Source of the DNA: Saprospiraceae bacterium | Lineage (GTDB): Bacteria; Bacteroidota; Bacteroidia; Chitinophagales; Saprospiraceae | Length of the DNA stretch: 64,000 nt | Assembly: GCA_016716185.1 (NCBI GenBank) | Contig: JADJWV010000001.1 | Span: 248,001 to 312,000, forward strand | Direction: 5' to 3' | Part shown: positions 17,715 to 27,157 of the stretch, one piece after another | How positions within the stretch are numbered: the first letter of the stretch is position 1 | Layout: each line of letters opens with the position of its first letter | Translations under genes and position numbers: made by a program | The notes under the pieces: generated by a model | Database searches by the model: none | What the model was told of the DNA's origin: nothing | What the model saw: the letters and a program-made list of their open reading frames with translations, nothing else

Positions 17715-18260
17715 TTACAGCTTCCGGACCCTGGGCTGTATAAACCAAACGCCTATAAAAGGAACCAACATCCACAACATTGTCGAAAAATAATCTTTAA
17801 AAACAGCCTCCTTTTTGTGTTCTGCAGATACAAGTGCTTTTGCAGCTATCAATGTTGTGATTATAAAGGTGATTGCAAATAACAGAGGGAGTATGATCGG
17901 ACTATCGTATCGAATAATAATAGAACCATACGATGTTTTTACTTCTTCCGTTACCCATTTTATCAATAAGTAAATAACTGCTACAATGAAAAACCGCAAT
18001 ACGTAGTTGCGAAGCACTCTCAATTCAATTCCCTGAGCGAATAGTTTCTGCTTTGCATGACAGCCTATGGACACGATCCATGCCAACCAGCAAAATCCAC
18101 TAAGCGCTTTCACCAGGCTGATCCAATTGACACTTTCATCCTGCTGAGAAAAATAAATATTTATGGAACCCGGAATTGCAATGAAAAGAAACAATACCAC
18201 TGCATCCAGTCTCACAAAAATGGATAATGCTTTTTCGAATGATTGAAGTAGTTTTTCCAT
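17715..18260 (-). CDS. membrane protein of unknown function
   Basis: A 181-aa protein with about five hydrophobic stretches (near residues 18-34, 46-65, 84-102, 122-142 and 158-172) and a basic C-terminus. No motif is recognised. It lies downstream of the start region of phbB on the opposite strand, with 297 bases between the two starts, so each has its own promoter. Confidence 0.6.
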   Translation of the reverse strand: MEKLLQSFEKALSIFVRLDAVVLFLFIAIPGSINIYFSQQDESVNWISLVKALSGFCWLAWIVSIGCHAKQKLFAQGIELRVLRNYVLRFFIVAVIYLLIKWVTEEVKTSYGSIIIRYDSPIILPLLFAITFIITTLIAAKALVSAEHKKEAVFKDYFSTMLWMLVPFIGVWFIQPRVRKL

Positions 18261-18557
18261 AGGCGTGATGATATTGAATGAAAAGCTTGTTGCAATTATA
18301 GTATAAAATTATAAAAAAAATTGGTGTTTTTAAAAAATGGTTTATGTAAAAAAATGAGTCAACTCAGCCCCATTGTCTTGCCTTGCCGGCAGAGAGTCTT
18401 CCTATTGAAATGAAGTGGAAGGTTCAGTTATTTCGTCTTTCATATTCATTAGGGATCTAGCGCGATAAAAAAGAAATGGACTTGTATAAAAATTTAGGCC
18501 CTCCTTAATGATTTTCCAGTATGCTTTCCTATCTTGCCCTGACTAAATACACATATC

Positions 18558-19301
18558 ATGAAAGATGGAAAATACATTGCCTTGGTTACAGGTGCAACAG
18601 GTGGACTGGGTACTGACATGTGCCGGACACTTGCAGAAGATGGCTATTTTGTAATCGCTAATTATCGCTCAGATATCAAAGCGGAAGAATGGCATAAAAA
18701 AATGAGCGCAGAAGGATACGATTTTAGAATGGCCAAAGCAGATGTTGCAGAGTATAACGAGGTGGAGGCAATGATCCATCAGATCGAAAAAGATCATGGA
18801 GTTATCGATGTATTGGTCAACAATGCGGGTATTACGCGCGATGGTTCCTTTCGCAAGATGAGCTTCGAAAATTGGGATATCGTCATCAAAAGCAATTTAT
18901 ATTCAGCATTTAACTGTACACGCTGTGTGATCAATCCCATGATCGAGCAAAAATACGGACGGATCATAAACATTTCTTCTGTGAATGGACAACGGGCTCA
19001 ATTCGGACAAGCCAATTATTCTGCTGCAAAAGCCGGTATGCATGGCTTGACGAAAACCGTTGCCATTGAAGTTGCCAAATTGGGTATTACTGTAAACACC
19101 ATCAGTCCCGGATACATCGGTACGGATATGGTCATGGCTGTACCTCAGGAATATCGCGATAAAATTGTTGCGAATATCCCGATGGGTCGAATGGGCGGTA
19201 CCTATGAAGTTGCTCATCTCGTAAGTTTTTTAGCCAGTAAACAAGCCGCTTTCATTACCGGAGCGAATTACGAGATCAACGGTGGACAGCACGTTTATTA
19301 A
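18558..19301 (+). CDS. phbB: acetoacetyl-CoA reductase
   Basis: A 247-aa short-chain dehydrogenase that reduces acetoacetyl-CoA to (R)-3-hydroxybutyryl-CoA with NADPH for polyhydroxybutyrate synthesis. It shows the cofactor motif TGATGGLG (10-17), NNAG, the catalytic Ser-Tyr-Lys set (Ser near 140, Tyr153, Lys157 in NYSAAKAG) and the PhbB-specific stretch VNGQRAQFGQ. The C-terminus NGGQHVY also matches this subfamily rather than FabG. No polymerase or thiolase gene is nearby. Tandem hairpins follow the stop. Confidence 0.9.
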   Translation: MKDGKYIALVTGATGGLGTDMCRTLAEDGYFVIANYRSDIKAEEWHKKMSAEGYDFRMAKADVAEYNEVEAMIHQIEKDHGVIDVLVNNAGITRDGSFRKMSFENWDIVIKSNLYSAFNCTRCVINPMIEQKYGRIINISSVNGQRAQFGQANYSAAKAGMHGLTKTVAIEVAKLGITVNTISPGYIGTDMVMAVPQEYRDKIVANIPMGRMGGTYEVAHLVSFLASKQAAFITGANYEINGGQHVY

Positions 19302-19345
19302 GAATCAGGCTTGTTCTGCCTGATTACATACTTACAAACGTGAGT
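19302..19345. terminator. tandem hairpins between convergent genes
   Basis: AATCAGGC/GCCTGATT forms an 8-bp stem starting two or three bases after the phbB stop. A second stem, CATACT/AGTATG, follows with a T-rich tail on the plus strand. Placed between two convergent genes, they could terminate transcription from both sides. Confidence 0.55.
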
Positions 19346-19349
19346 ATGC

Positions 19350-19841
19350 TTATATTTTTGTCTTTAATTTCCTTATGAGTTTCAGAATTTCGTCTCTGTT
19401 TTTTGCAGTGGTCATCCACCGGGGTAACCGTGCGCCTATACTTTTCACATTGAAAAGTTGCTGATTGCGCTCCCTCAGTTTTGCCGCCACGTGTGTTTCC
19501 AGCAATTTGAGGTGGTCCATTTGATAAGCCCAAAATATGTTCCCTTCAAACTCCGCCTGAAGCCACAAAGGCAAATGAAAAAAGGGATCTATAGGGGCTC
19601 CAAAAACCAGTACCTTCCCTTTCTTCTGACGAGGATCCTTACGGGCTATAACCTGATCTAAATATTTATTATAACCACAATTTCCGCAGGTCAACCTGAT
19701 GGTGTAGCTTGACTTTTCTAAGGCATGAAATCCATCTGTATCGACAATCGCTTTTCCTCCACAATTCGGACATTCGACCCATATGTCTCTAGCCATTTCA
19801 TAAATCTCAATGTGGTAACTTTCTTTTGACCGGAGAGGCAT
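19350..19841 (-). CDS. zinc-ribbon protein of unknown function
   Basis: A 163-aa protein with two CPNCG/CGNCG knuckles about 28 residues apart near the N-terminus, forming a TFIIB-like zinc ribbon. The C-terminal 110 residues are rich in aromatic residues (FFHLPLWLQAEFEGNIFWAY) and end in a basic helix. A second methionine at residue 16 (MARDIWVECPNCGG) would also be a sensible start. The architecture suggests a nucleic-acid- or protein-binding role; function is unknown. Confidence 0.65.
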   Translation of the reverse strand: MPLRSKESYHIEIYEMARDIWVECPNCGGKAIVDTDGFHALEKSSYTIRLTCGNCGYNKYLDQVIARKDPRQKKGKVLVFGAPIDPFFHLPLWLQAEFEGNIFWAYQMDHLKLLETHVAAKLRERNQQLFNVKSIGARLPRWMTTAKNRDEILKLIRKLKTKI

Positions 19842-19964
19842 CCTTCTTCTTTTTTCTATAAAATTGCTAAAATAGAATCTACGAAAAATATCGGTCCAAA
19901 ACCTCCATGAATTTGTATCAAAATGCTATTCTCCTTTTAAGATTTCTTCCACTTTGCACTTTTT

Positions 19965-20519
19965 TTAACCGCCAAATTCACCACAATCGTGTACTTTAAA
20001 TTTTTTCAGACTTTCGACTTCCGCAAAATATTTCAAAATTCTTTTGTTCTCCAATGAAAATTCTTTACCGGCAATTTCCAATTTGTAAACAGGTGTTTTG
20101 TCAATTTTGGTAAATGTAAATTCATAGTCCTTTGATATAACTTTGAACCCCATACTGTGCTCAACCCGGTCCACTCTATCCAAGGTGAAGAAATCCCCGG
20201 CATCACATACATTTATAAATTGTATCTGTTTATCCTCCACTCTTATTTTTGCCAAATCGCAGGCGTAACAATATCCGGAAAACTCTATTCCGTATTTTTC
20301 AAATACATTTTTTGAATCCCGATTGATAATATCCAAAGGCATCAAATCTGGTATTTCTCCTGTACTTTTTTCGCGATTCAGGCAAAATTCAACTGTTTGC
20401 TTTTTGCAAATTTGCTCACCATCTGATTCTTGAAAAATTTGTGTACTTCCTGTATTTCGATTGTATACAGCACACAAAATCATCACTAAGAAAAGTCGCG
20501 TGAAGTGAACTTTACCCAT
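19965..20519 (-). CDS. secreted hypothetical protein
   Basis: A 184-aa protein with a likely signal peptide (MGKVHFTRLFLVMILCAVY). The mature part contains seven cysteines, for example ICKKQTVEFC and GYCYACDL, which could form disulfides outside the cytoplasm. No family recognised. It stands alone between intergenic regions of more than 100 bases. Confidence 0.55.
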   Translation of the reverse strand: MGKVHFTRLFLVMILCAVYNRNTGSTQIFQESDGEQICKKQTVEFCLNREKSTGEIPDLMPLDIINRDSKNVFEKYGIEFSGYCYACDLAKIRVEDKQIQFINVCDAGDFFTLDRVDRVEHSMGFKVISKDYEFTFTKIDKTPVYKLEIAGKEFSLENKRILKYFAEVESLKKFKVHDCGEFGG

Positions 20520-20695
20520 TCTTCGATTTTATTTCAAAAATATAAGGTCTATTATTCTGATTGTAAAAATAATTTAAGGATCCTGTTTTGACCAAAACTC
20601 CATTGAGAGCGTTCATCAGAAAATGAATCCGGACAATACAGCAAGCATATATTTTCAGGATCCATATTAAACTGGGTTTGAGTTCTTTAAAATCA

Positions 20696-20719
20696 GGGTA
20701 CTAACAATTGTTAGTACCC
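20696..20719 (-). terminator. perfect 24-bp palindrome, probable terminator
   Basis: GGGT followed by the dispersed palindrome ACTAAC AATT GTTAGT and then ACCC makes a perfect 24-bp inverted repeat. It sits 26 bases after the stop of the large minus-strand gene at 20745-24233. The downstream side is TGATTTTAAAG, a modest T tract. It is the longest perfect member of the palindrome family. Confidence 0.6.
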
Positions 20720-20744
20720 TTTCTGTATTAGGTTGTATTCATCA

Positions 20745-23700
20745 TTATGGCGTTATGATAAATGTTCCGGATGTCTGCTTCCCGGAATAAACCATCTGCA
20801 GGATATACACACCCGGAGCCAAAGAACGAATGTCGATAGAATGCTGGTTTTCTCCTGCGTTTCCATATAAACGACTACCGCCCACAGCCTTGCCTTGAAA
20901 ATCTACGATTCTGAATGCAACTTGTTCATCATTTTTTTCGAGATGGTATTTTATGGTAATTTGTTCCTTAGCCGGATTTGGAAATACTGTAAATGCGAAT
21001 TCAACTGCTTGTGTAGTTTCTTCAATTTTCTGAATCGGTGCTGCCATCAGGATGATTGAATAATCTTCTGTCTCACCACTTGCATAGTTACTGCATGAGG
21101 TTTGTTGTCCTGTAGTAGACATGATCACGCGCATTCTTGTTTTTCCAGGACTTGCAGTGCCCGGCACAATAAAACTGACTGATTTATTTCCAAAATTATT
21201 ATAGGTCGTCTGAACAGCTTTTTCCCCGGTATCTGTGAAATCACCGTCCCGGTTGTAATCGATATACACTCTGAAATAAACTTTTTTCTTGACTCCAGGA
21301 TAACCCGGTGACAAAGAAATAGTATAAGATCCGCTTGCCTGCAAATTAGTCGACATGGAGGTTGCATCGTAATAACCTCCATCATTGCCCGACGTTCTGG
21401 AAATGCTCCCAAGGCCTACAAAATCAATATATCCATTATCTGCATTGCTGCCACCAGCAGCACAATGAATAAGAAAGTCAGATTGTACAAAATTGCCACT
21501 TCCACCGGAACAATTCGCTTTAACACGCCAATCGTATTTACCGGGAGTCAGGCCTGAAATTGAAATCGAATTTGTACCTGTTCCGGATGTTGAAATCCAG
21601 GTTCCGGAACTTGCTAATTTGTAATCAACAGAATAAGTATTGGCTCCACTTACAGGGCTCCACGATAAATTAGCTGTGTTTGAGCTGGTGGCCCAACTCA
21701 GGTTGGTTGGATCTCCACAAGGTGCTGTGGTGGTAAATGAAGATTGGCTGTATGTGCTGTTGCTACTGCTGCAATTGGTTCGCACTCTCCAGTCATAGTC
21801 CGTTGCCGGACTTAGTCCCCCCAAATAATAACTGGTCCCTGTCCAGTTTTGATGCAATGTCAGCCAGGTGCCGCTGCTGCTTGCTTTGTATTCAACTCTG
21901 TAACTTACAGCACCGCTTACTGCGCTCCAGTTGAGTATAGCGCTGTTGTTCGTGATGCTGGTGGTGTTCAAACCTGTAGGGGCATCGCAAGGTTCAACCG
22001 GATTTTGCAAATCACTTTCCCATACACCTCTTCCATAAGTTGCAACCCTCAATTTATTCCCACTTTTTTGAAATTCTACTTCATTGATCGCAACCAAAGG
22101 CAAGCCTGTTCCATGTTCGGTCCAGGTATTGGTGATGCTGTCGCGATAATAAACGCCTATATTCATCCCGACATATATGGTGCCTTCAGCATCTTCATCT
22201 ACTACAACAGAACGCGCTGTTAGAGATGGTAATCCCGTTGACAGATTACTGAAAGTTGTGCCCATATTTGTCGAAACATAAACGCGATTGGTACTGCTGT
22301 TGCAGGTAATCCAAATTTTCGACGGATCATTTTTACTTGCAAAAATGGATGTAATCGTCGATGGAGCTGCAACTGAAGACCAGGAGGAACCTCCGTTGCT
22401 TGTGCGATACAAGGTACTGCCCTGAGATGCATAAATATATTGGGTATTGGCAGGGGATACAGCGAGTGCGTCCAATTTTACTGTAATGGAAGTAGAAATA
22501 TTAGTCCAGCTCGACCCGCCATTTGAAGATCTCCAGACTCCGGTCCATCCGCCATAAACGGTATCCTGACTTGTGGGATGCATGACCAAAGGAGTCACCC
22601 AATTTCCATTTGAGGGTTTATTCAGATCCGTTCGGCTTGCGCCTGCATTTGTCGTTTTATAGATGTCGCCGTATTGACTGGTGCCTATGGCAAAGTCGGC
22701 ATTTGTAGGACTGATGATGTTGTCCATACCATCCGCACCCAACCAGTCAACCCAGGTCCCGTTACTTCTTCTGAATGAAGATCCGTTGTCCTGGGCACCA
22801 GTGGTGATGACATTGGCATTGGTTTTAGCACAGGCAATGCGGTAAAATTGGCGAATGCCCAATCCGGCAGACAGATCTATCCAGTCACCAGCCTGATTTA
22901 TACTCTTGTATACACCACCATCTGATCCGGAATATATGGTAGATCCAACCCATTCCAATGCATGTACATCGGCATGATTGTATCCTGTTGAATTTGGATA
23001 GTACCAGACGGTCTGTGCCACAAAGCTGGTTCCTCCATTGGTAGATTTCCAGCAAATGATCCCGGCTATATGAACTTCTGAAGCATTTAATGGATTTACA
23101 CAAATGGCCATGTCGTATGTAGCCTGGCCTGTTGTGCCTGTACCGTTGGATTCATACCCAAAATAATTGGTGCCCGCTGAGGGATTGCCGACAACCGTTG
23201 TAATGTAATTCTGTCCGCCATCTGTAGATTTATACATTCTTCCAAAAAGGCTACCACTGGCCTGAACTGCATAGACGACATTGGGATCTGCTGGAGAAAC
23301 TCCCAATAATGTCCTCCCGGTATGCGTGATTCCATTGCCACTTGTACGCGCTGTCCATGTAATACCATTATCTGCCGACCGCCAAACTGAGCTGCTACCG
23401 GAACCGGAAGCATACATGATATCCGGATCGTCTGGTTTGAACTCAATATCTTCCATAGTCATGGTGTTGACCTGGGTCCAATTGGTCCCTCCGTTTGTTG
23501 ATCTCCAGATTCCATTGTTGGCGGTGCAAAAAACAATACTGGAATTGGTAGGATGTACCCTTACTTTCCTGCTTGTCGAAGGCCCACTTCCGGTTGTTGT
23601 CCAACTGGTTCCAGAATTGGTAGATTTTAATACGCCTCCGGAACTTAGGGCTGCATAAATCGTAGATGTATTGTTTGGGTCAATGCAAAGATTGTAAACG

Positions 23701-24233
23701 CTCATCCAGGATGAGTTTACAAAATCGATCAGCGGTGTCCAGCTGTTGCCTCCATTGGTAGATTTCCACAAACCTCCACCCGGTGAACTGACATAAATTT
23801 TTGTAGTATCGGTAGGATCGACTGCGACAGAAGTAATTCTACCATTACCCGGGTTCCAGCCGCTGGTGTAAGTCCAGGTACTGGGGCCAAGCTCTGACCA
23901 TGTCATGGTCGATCTTTTTTTGACTCCCATCGTTCTCAAAGCTTCATAGTAGGCTCTGTCTTCTCTTTCCGGGGAAATAAAATAACCGTTATCGTCCAGG
24001 TGAAATTTGCGTTCGTACAACCAGCGCTGGTATTGTTTGAACCCCGATCCTTGTCCTGTACCAACGCGACTAAAATAATCATTAGCCCAGCTCTCCACTT
24101 CGCTGATGCTAAGATCATCCCGCTCCATCAACTCAAATATGTTGTTTTGAGCATACGATGACTGAGAGAAAAGAAACATGAAAAAAATAAAATTAATAAT
24201 AAATTGTCTGGGATGAAAAGTGGGGCACTGCAT
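20745..24233 (-). CDS. large T9SS cargo: sortilin-like beta-propeller, Fn3 repeats, GEVED domain
   Basis: A 1162-aa exported protein. Signal peptide at 1-28 (ends SQSSYAQ). Residues about 110-740 hold many BNR/sortilin-type repeats, seen as recurring STNGGxSWT and SADNGITWTA motifs typical of VPS10/BNR beta-propellers. Two fibronectin type III domains follow (APTG and DPTNLSW starts, about 750-930), then a GEVED domain with DYNRDGDFTD and ASGETEDYSI (about 940-1065). A T9SS type A sorting domain comes last (VFPNPAKEQITIKY, LAPGVYILQM). Such proteins are surface-exposed and may bind glycans or protein. No glycosidase catalytic residues can be assigned by eye. A terminator-like palindrome follows. 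Confidence 0.88.
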   Translation of the reverse strand: MQCPTFHPRQFIINFIFFMFLFSQSSYAQNNIFELMERDDLSISEVESWANDYFSRVGTGQGSGFKQYQRWLYERKFHLDDNGYFISPEREDRAYYEALRTMGVKKRSTMTWSELGPSTWTYTSGWNPGNGRITSVAVDPTDTTKIYVSSPGGGLWKSTNGGNSWTPLIDFVNSSWMSVYNLCIDPNNTSTIYAALSSGGVLKSTNSGTSWTTTGSGPSTSRKVRVHPTNSSIVFCTANNGIWRSTNGGTNWTQVNTMTMEDIEFKPDDPDIMYASGSGSSSVWRSADNGITWTARTSGNGITHTGRTLLGVSPADPNVVYAVQASGSLFGRMYKSTDGGQNYITTVVGNPSAGTNYFGYESNGTGTTGQATYDMAICVNPLNASEVHIAGIICWKSTNGGTSFVAQTVWYYPNSTGYNHADVHALEWVGSTIYSGSDGGVYKSINQAGDWIDLSAGLGIRQFYRIACAKTNANVITTGAQDNGSSFRRSNGTWVDWLGADGMDNIISPTNADFAIGTSQYGDIYKTTNAGASRTDLNKPSNGNWVTPLVMHPTSQDTVYGGWTGVWRSSNGGSSWTNISTSITVKLDALAVSPANTQYIYASQGSTLYRTSNGGSSWSSVAAPSTITSIFASKNDPSKIWITCNSSTNRVYVSTNMGTTFSNLSTGLPSLTARSVVVDEDAEGTIYVGMNIGVYYRDSITNTWTEHGTGLPLVAINEVEFQKSGNKLRVATYGRGVWESDLQNPVEPCDAPTGLNTTSITNNSAILNWSAVSGAVSYRVEYKASSSGTWLTLHQNWTGTSYYLGGLSPATDYDWRVRTNCSSSNSTYSQSSFTTTAPCGDPTNLSWATSSNTANLSWSPVSGANTYSVDYKLASSGTWISTSGTGTNSISISGLTPGKYDWRVKANCSGGSGNFVQSDFLIHCAAGGSNADNGYIDFVGLGSISRTSGNDGGYYDATSMSTNLQASGSYTISLSPGYPGVKKKVYFRVYIDYNRDGDFTDTGEKAVQTTYNNFGNKSVSFIVPGTASPGKTRMRVIMSTTGQQTSCSNYASGETEDYSIILMAAPIQKIEETTQAVEFAFTVFPNPAKEQITIKYHLEKNDEQVAFRIVDFQGKAVGGSRLYGNAGENQHSIDIRSLAPGVYILQMVYSGKQTSGTFIITP

Positions 24234-24422
24234 ATAAAATTCGTTTAGTGTAAGACAAATTTACAAAAATTACTTAAAAGTTTGCCGTTTGGTTATTGTT
24301 TTGGGGTAAAGGAGATTGGGATGCAGATCTTCCTATGAAATTATTTTAATTCAATTCTAAAACTGATTTCAGTCCTTTTAAGCCCTTTTCTCAATTGACG
24401 CGAAGTGGCATTTAATTTTTTA

Positions 24423-26744
24423 CTACCTCCCCACCACGATCTTCGTCACCAGTCCATTAGAGGTTTCAAAATCCTGAGTGGTATTGGCGAAGACAAGATA
24501 TACTCCAGTGGCAACCTTGCGTCCCAGATAATCGCGGCCATTCCAGATGGCCTGCCCTCCGTTGGCAAAGTCTTCGTAAACCAATCGGCCGCTGAGATCC
24601 GTGATCTTGAATCGCGCATCCCGGGCCAAACCACGAATCGCAATGGGGCCTTCGTAATCGTGAGGCACCGGATTTGGAAACACCAAAGGGGTGCCTGTAA
24701 ATTGATCTTTGGCCTGTGTAGCATCTGAACGGTAAACCTGTAAACCACCGTTACTGGCAATCCAGGCTTCCCCGGTTTTAGGATCTATGGCAATATCCTG
24801 AATGGCATTATCGAGCAGCGGACTGTTATCTGTATCGAAGTGATGAATTTCAAATTCCCCTGTACTGTTTTGTACGTAGATTCCATTGTTGCTGGTACCA
24901 AACCATTTTCTGTTTGCTCCATCTACAGCAATACTGGTGATGACTTCTGATGCCAGTAAAAAATAGATGATGCCAACCTGATCCACTTTCCTGCGGCTAC
25001 CTTTACAGCTGCCGGAAAATATCGAAGAACCGCATTCAAATACAACTGGCCCTTCAGCTGTAGCCACCCAAACGTCTCCGTCGAGATCAACTTCAACAGT
25101 ACGCACATCGTTGGAGGTCATCTCCGTATTGGAGTTGGTGAGCTGAATGCGCCGGTCATCGCCCGAATTGGCCGGATCGCCTTCGTCAAAAACCATCACG
25201 CCTCCATTTAGCCGACTGATGATCCATTTGTAACCATTCTGATCAACTTTTACTTCTGTAAACAAATTGCTGTTGTTTGGAAATACATATTCCTTCCAGT
25301 TGCCATCTTTATCAAGCGACAACAGCCCGACCGGTGCAAGATAATTGGTGATCCACAAATTACCTTTTTTGTCGAAAGCAAGTCCACTCAATCTTATATT
25401 TCCAGTGTCTCCCACGGTTCCTTTTAAAGGCGAATTGCTTTTATTATAGACTTTATAAGAATCTGTTGTCCTGTTATACTCTATTAAACCTTTGCCGGAA
25501 CTCGCATAGTAAATCTTGGTTTTATCCGGCGATTCAATCACCCTTAATATGTCGCTCACCGAAAAATTCTGCAGATCGGGTTCTGTTCCGGAATTGATCA
25601 TACTCCAGTTGCCATCGGCATACCGGGCAATGCCTTGTCCGTTGTAATTTGGAGTAAACGTAGCATCCACTCCCCCTACGGCGACATAAACTGCATCATC
25701 CAAAGCTGCAATCTCCCATGCCCGGTTGGATAAAGGACCATTGACCCAGATCTCATTACAACTTTCGCTGGCAGCATTGGAAAAACGAAAACTCCAGCGT
25801 GCATCTGCAATCCAGATTTTGCCATCAGCAGATTCCAGAGCATCCAGATTCTGATCGGCGCATCCGTCTTTAGCAAACGTGTAGGCACCCGTCGCATCAA
25901 AAAAGGCAAGCTGATCGGCACAGGAATTTTTGCATTCCAGTCCGGCTAACAAGTGTTTGTTTCCTGCGCGAATGTATTTGATGTCGAAAGCCGGGTCAGC
26001 ATAAAACAATTCGAAAACTCCGCCAGGTGATGCCTGGTAAATGGATTTCGAAGTACATGCATAAATCTCAGCTTCCAAAGCAGCTACCCTTAAAATTAAT
26101 GAATTCTCGGGCAACCCGGCCATAGCGCCAATTGGGGTCCAGGAACTAAAAGCCTGGATGATTCCCGATCCATTGTTCTCAAAACTGTACAATCCTTTTT
26201 CTGTAGCCATGTAATTGTAGTTCCCCAATACCGCACAATCATAAACCTTGATGTTGGGAGTAAACAAGGTGAATTTAAAAGTCAGGTTGACTACATTTAA
26301 TTGTGACAAGCCGTAATGTCCGCTGATAAAAACGTGTTGGTCATCTAGAGCACTGATCCGGTTGATGGTTTTATCGATGGGTACATTGTTGTAATTAAGT
26401 ATATCGACTATTGTTTGAACCCCCGTTTCCCCAAGCAAATCAATGACCCCATCGATGTAAGCGATTACGAGTTGTTTGCTGGGTTGGTGAAAAAAAATGG
26501 CATTGATGTTTGTTCCACTCAGTCCTTCTGTTCTGCTGAGTTTCTCAAAACTAAAATCGGTTTTATGCACTTTTAATATTCCGTGTTCGGTTGCATAATA
26601 TACAAACTGCTCACTTTCTGTTACGTGGTTTCCGGAGTTGTATGGTAAATGAGTTTGCCATTGTCCGATGGCCAGATTTGACTGTGACCATACCTGTATG
26701 TTCATACAAGTACAGAACAGTAGAAACATCCATTTCTGCATCAT
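24423..26744 (-). CDS. porZ: T9SS component PorZ
   Basis: A 773-aa protein with a signal peptide (MMQKWMFLLFCTCMNIQVWSQ) and the PorZ arrangement: two seven-bladed propellers and a C-terminal sorting domain. The N-terminal IGQWQTHLPYNSG, then GLSGTNINAIFF, LVIAYIDGVIDL and NRISALDD, are typical of PorZ. The end has VFPNPVPHDYEG, LSGRLVYE and ATGVYLVFA. PorZ is part of the attachment complex that sorts T9SS cargo and delivers anionic LPS. It is preceded by an apparent attenuator leader (26789-26961), which could link its expression to a cellular signal. The preceding region on the same strand contains no other gene, so it is monocistronic. Confidence 0.88.
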   Translation of the reverse strand: MMQKWMFLLFCTCMNIQVWSQSNLAIGQWQTHLPYNSGNHVTESEQFVYYATEHGILKVHKTDFSFEKLSRTEGLSGTNINAIFFHQPSKQLVIAYIDGVIDLLGETGVQTIVDILNYNNVPIDKTINRISALDDQHVFISGHYGLSQLNVVNLTFKFTLFTPNIKVYDCAVLGNYNYMATEKGLYSFENNGSGIIQAFSSWTPIGAMAGLPENSLILRVAALEAEIYACTSKSIYQASPGGVFELFYADPAFDIKYIRAGNKHLLAGLECKNSCADQLAFFDATGAYTFAKDGCADQNLDALESADGKIWIADARWSFRFSNAASESCNEIWVNGPLSNRAWEIAALDDAVYVAVGGVDATFTPNYNGQGIARYADGNWSMINSGTEPDLQNFSVSDILRVIESPDKTKIYYASSGKGLIEYNRTTDSYKVYNKSNSPLKGTVGDTGNIRLSGLAFDKKGNLWITNYLAPVGLLSLDKDGNWKEYVFPNNSNLFTEVKVDQNGYKWIISRLNGGVMVFDEGDPANSGDDRRIQLTNSNTEMTSNDVRTVEVDLDGDVWVATAEGPVVFECGSSIFSGSCKGSRRKVDQVGIIYFLLASEVITSIAVDGANRKWFGTSNNGIYVQNSTGEFEIHHFDTDNSPLLDNAIQDIAIDPKTGEAWIASNGGLQVYRSDATQAKDQFTGTPLVFPNPVPHDYEGPIAIRGLARDARFKITDLSGRLVYEDFANGGQAIWNGRDYLGRKVATGVYLVFANTTQDFETSNGLVTKIVVGR

Positions 26745-26788
26745 CTCAACTAAACGTTTGTGAACTTCTTTTATTCTGGTTCAGGCAT

Positions 26789-26818
26789 AAAAAAAGATCG
26801 ACCCTGGGAGGGCCGATC
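26789..26818 (-). terminator. strong intrinsic terminator in the porZ leader
   Basis: On the minus strand GATCGGCCCT and AGGGTCGATC pair over 10 bp (one G-U) around a 3-base loop and are followed by seven T residues (26789-26795). It lies 45 bases before the porZ start and has no upstream gene on this strand, so it must act on the porZ transcript itself or end a small RNA. Confidence 0.8.
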
Positions 26819-26868
26819 CTTTAAATAACACTATGAGAACACCCTAAAAATTCTTATTCAAATGATTT

Positions 26869-26913
26869 GGTCAATCAGCTTTTAAAATAATGCTCCCACT
26901 CTGCTGATCGACC
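26869..26913 (-). ncRNA. first hairpin of a porZ leader attenuator or small RNA
   Basis: On the minus strand GGTCGATCAGC (26913-26903) pairs with GCTGATTGACC (26879-26869) over 11 bp with one G-U and a 23-base loop. Its 5' arm, extended as AGGGTCGATC, can instead pair over 10 bp with GATCGGCCCT, the 5' arm of the terminator. The two pairings exclude each other, which is the layout of an attenuator or riboswitch. No known class recognised. Confidence 0.5.
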
Positions 26914-26928
26914 CTTCAATAGCTTATG

Positions 26929-26961
26929 CAAATTAAACATATTTCCTTTATTACAACCAAA
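26929..26961 (-). promoter_or_regulatory. candidate promoter of the porZ leader
   Basis: On the minus strand TTTG (26961-26958), 21 bases, then TTAATTTG (26936-26929), which differs from TAnnTTTG at one fixed base. Transcription would begin near 26922, just before the first leader hairpin, giving a leader of about 180 nt. Confidence 0.45.
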
Positions 26962-27157
26962 TATTTTGTGAAAAAATTTCAAATATTTTGAAATAAGGAA
27001 AAAATTTAATTATTAAACGATTGTATTACAAGCTATTATTTTGCCTCCCGGCATAAGTTCCCGCATTATCTTCGCCTCCAATTGCTGTCTGCGGTTAAAT
27101 AGCCGTTAAAAAACATACGGCATTCAATCTTTTTATTGACTTTTGGGTTGCTTACAG

